A stretch of 64,000 nucleotides of DNA, taken from Anaerococcus murdochii (GTDB lineage: Bacteria > Bacillota > Clostridia > Tissierellales > Peptoniphilaceae). The notes beneath the pieces are model-generated. The model was not told the DNA's origin. It did no database searches and was given only the letters and a program-made list of their open reading frames with translations. Shown one piece after another: positions 62,585 to 64,000 of the stretch; the stretch's first letter is position 1; the number at the start of each line of letters is the position of its first letter. The stretch lies in contig NZ_JAIPME010000002.1 in the NCBI RefSeq assembly GCF_019957155.1, forward strand, positions 434,001 through 498,000, written 5' to 3'. A program made the translations under genes and the position numbers.

Positions 62585-64000
62585 TTGAAACCCTCCATTC
62601 ATTCGCACTGTTAAAGAGTTCTTGCAGTCTCTTATACTTTGTATCACTTGACATTAATTCTTTGTCAGAACCTCTTTCTATAATTTTGCCACCATCCATA
62701 ACAAGTATTTCATCAAGCTCTTTAATTGTAGATAGTCTGTGTGCAATCATGATAACTGTTTTACCCTTCATAAGATTCTTGAAAGCTTTTTGCAATTCAA
62801 ACTCGTTATCTGGGTCAATAGATGCTGATGCTTCATCCATAATAATAATTTTAGAATCCTTTAAAATTGCTCTGGCAATTGCGATTCTTTGTTTTTCTCC
62901 ACCAGATAAATAAACTCCTTTTGAGCCTATGATAGTGTTTTCTCTTTCTGGGAATTTGTCTAGTATCAAATCGCATCCTGCTAATTTTAAGGCTTTCATA
63001 ACGTCATCTTTGCTCGCATCTTTATTAGCTAAAGCTACATTGTCATAAATACTTTTCTTGAATAATTTTGAATCTTGAAAAACAAAGGAAATGGCTTTAA
63101 TTAAGGCTTCATCAGAGTATTCACTTATTGCTACGCCGCCTATCTTTATGCTTCCTTCATTAACATTGTAAAAACCCGATATAAGTTTTGCTACAGTCGA
63201 TTTGCCTGATCCCGATGAACCGACTAGTGCATAGGACTTTCCTTCTTCTAATTTAAAGGATAAATTTTCAATAACAGCTTTATCGTTATAAGCAAAGCTT
63301 ACATTGTCAAATTCTATATTGTAGTTTTTAAAATTATTGACATTGCCATGCATCAATTTGTCTTTTTGCATATCTTCGTAAATAGCCTCTAAAGTATCTA
63401 CTGCATAATTACCTTGAGAAATGTACATAGAGTACCACATCATTCTCATAAATGAAACAAAAAGAACTCCTGATAAAAATAAAATCATGATAAGGTCAAG
63501 TAAAATCACCTTGCTGCTACCCAAGCTAGCAATAAAATAAACTATTGGAATGATTAAAATTGCAATCAGTCCAAAAAATAACCACTGATACAAAACATAA
63601 GGTTTTTTACAAGATAGTGAATAATCATAAGCATACTTCGAGTAATCTTTTATCGCCTTATAAAAGCTTTTAAATGATTCGACATTTGCTCTAAATATTT
63701 TTACAACCTGCATTCCTCTAACGTATTCAACAGTTTCAGCACTTAATTTAGATAGCGCTTCTTGGTATATCTTCATAAATTTTTGCTCGCCCATCATTGC
63801 TCCTAAAATTAAGCCGCCGATTATAGTAAGAGCAAGCAAGGTTATGCCAACTCTTATACTTACTATAAAACCAAGTGCAAGTACAAGTATAGGTGTAACT
63901 ATTGCCTGAGAGCTATCTGGAATCATGTGAGCTACAACCTGATGAGTTTGTGCGGCATTGTCATCTATGATTTTTCTAATTTGACCAGAAGGATTCAAGT
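62568..64000 (-). CDS. ABC transporter, exporter-type half, N-terminus cut by window edge
   Basis: At least 476 residues are present; the start lies beyond the right edge. The transmembrane part shows about four helices, and the ATPase domain has Walker A GSSGSGKSTVAKL, signature LSGGEKQRIAIARA, Walker B IIIMDEASASID and IAHRLSTI. It pairs with the half transporter downstream. Pairs of this kind near an MptD S component are seen in metallophore uptake clusters; transport direction cannot be read from sequence. Confidence 0.88.
   Translation of the reverse strand, partial: LNPSGQIRKIIDDNAAQTHQVVAHMIPDSSQAIVTPILVLALGFIVSIRVGITLLALTIIGGLILGAMMGEQKFMKIYQEALSKLSAETVEYVRGMQVVKIFRANVESFKSFYKAIKDYSKYAYDYSLSCKKPYVLYQWLFFGLIAILIIPIVYFIASLGSSKVILLDLIMILFLSGVLFVSFMRMMWYSMYISQGNYAVDTLEAIYEDMQKDKLMHGNVNNFKNYNIEFDNVSFAYNDKAVIENLSFKLEEGKSYALVGSSGSGKSTVAKLISGFYNVNEGSIKIGGVAISEYSDEALIKAISFVFQDSKLFKKSIYDNVALANKDASKDDVMKALKLAGCDLILDKFPERENTIIGSKGVYLSGGEKQRIAIARAILKDSKIIIMDEASASIDPDNEFELQKAFKNLMKGKTVIMIAHRLSTIKELDEILVMDGGKIIERGSDKELMSSDTKYKRLQELFNSANEWRVSNEGVL

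Noticed and set aside
1..64000. CRISPR arrays, tRNA or rRNA genes
   Set aside because: I saw no regularly spaced repeats, cloverleaf patterns or rRNA signatures in the intergenic regions.

Overview
The window is low-G+C DNA that looks like an anaerobic Firmicute. It has a zinc-ribbon S14, the full S10-spc ribosomal operon running into secY and adk, SufCBDSU, TRAP and ECF transporters, and A+T-rich intergenic DNA with strong Shine-Dalgarno sites. A Peptoniphilaceae-type coccus such as Anaerococcus is my best guess, from gene content only. Nearly all genes lie on the minus strand. The plus-strand exceptions are a flavoprotein (10971), folA with a small thiol protein (40725-41455), and one IS3 element.

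Layout. 1-10706: S10-spc ribosomal operon, with a structured leader and promoter at its upstream end. 10915-12954: an exported FMN/FAD reductase lipoprotein with its own promoter and terminator. 13131-15255: a KdgT-type permease and a DMT transporter. 15612-28228: a 12-gene sugar-acid operon. It starts with a LacI-type regulator (reading frame broken at its start), followed by uxaB, uxaA, uxaC, a cyclase, a PanE-like reductase, a YiaL-like protein, a DctPQM TRAP transporter, a YiaK-like reductase and an LgoD-like dehydrogenase. 28386-33213: two KDG kinase paralogues separated by an IS200 element, a KDPG aldolase and a second LacI regulator. Together these genes would take galacturonate and related hexonates through tagaturonate, altronate, KDG and KDPG to pyruvate and glyceraldehyde-3-phosphate.

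33251-40665: an AfuABC/FbpABC-like ABC importer, a YesMN-type two-component system and a split chromate-type transporter. 40725-43255: folA, a CPDC-motif protein, and a decayed IS3 element that landed in the loop of their terminator. 43269-47748: a thiamine operon (thiS frameshifted, then thiF, G, H, M, E) behind a TPP riboswitch that is followed by two successive terminators. 47798-52872: sufCBDSU and a small membrane protein. 52943-53209: HPr.

53210-56610 is an eroded accessory zone. It holds a G+C-rich non-coding island with nested inverted repeats, two gene remnants, a membrane protein, an ATC-hydrolase-family protein and a membrane-anchored methyltransferase. 56820-64000 is an operon of two ABC-exporter-fold half transporters, a MATE protein, an MptD-type S component, EcfT and a double ATPase, resembling known metallophore or cofactor uptake clusters. 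The MATE gene is flanked by a 21-bp direct repeat that copies the end of the upstream ABC gene, which suggests a late insertion.

The observations most worth checking are the nested structure at 53732-53843, the operator-identical palindrome inside uxaA, the IS3 inside a terminator, the MATE-flanking duplication, and the two single-base frame breaks (lacI, thiS), both in short G/C runs.
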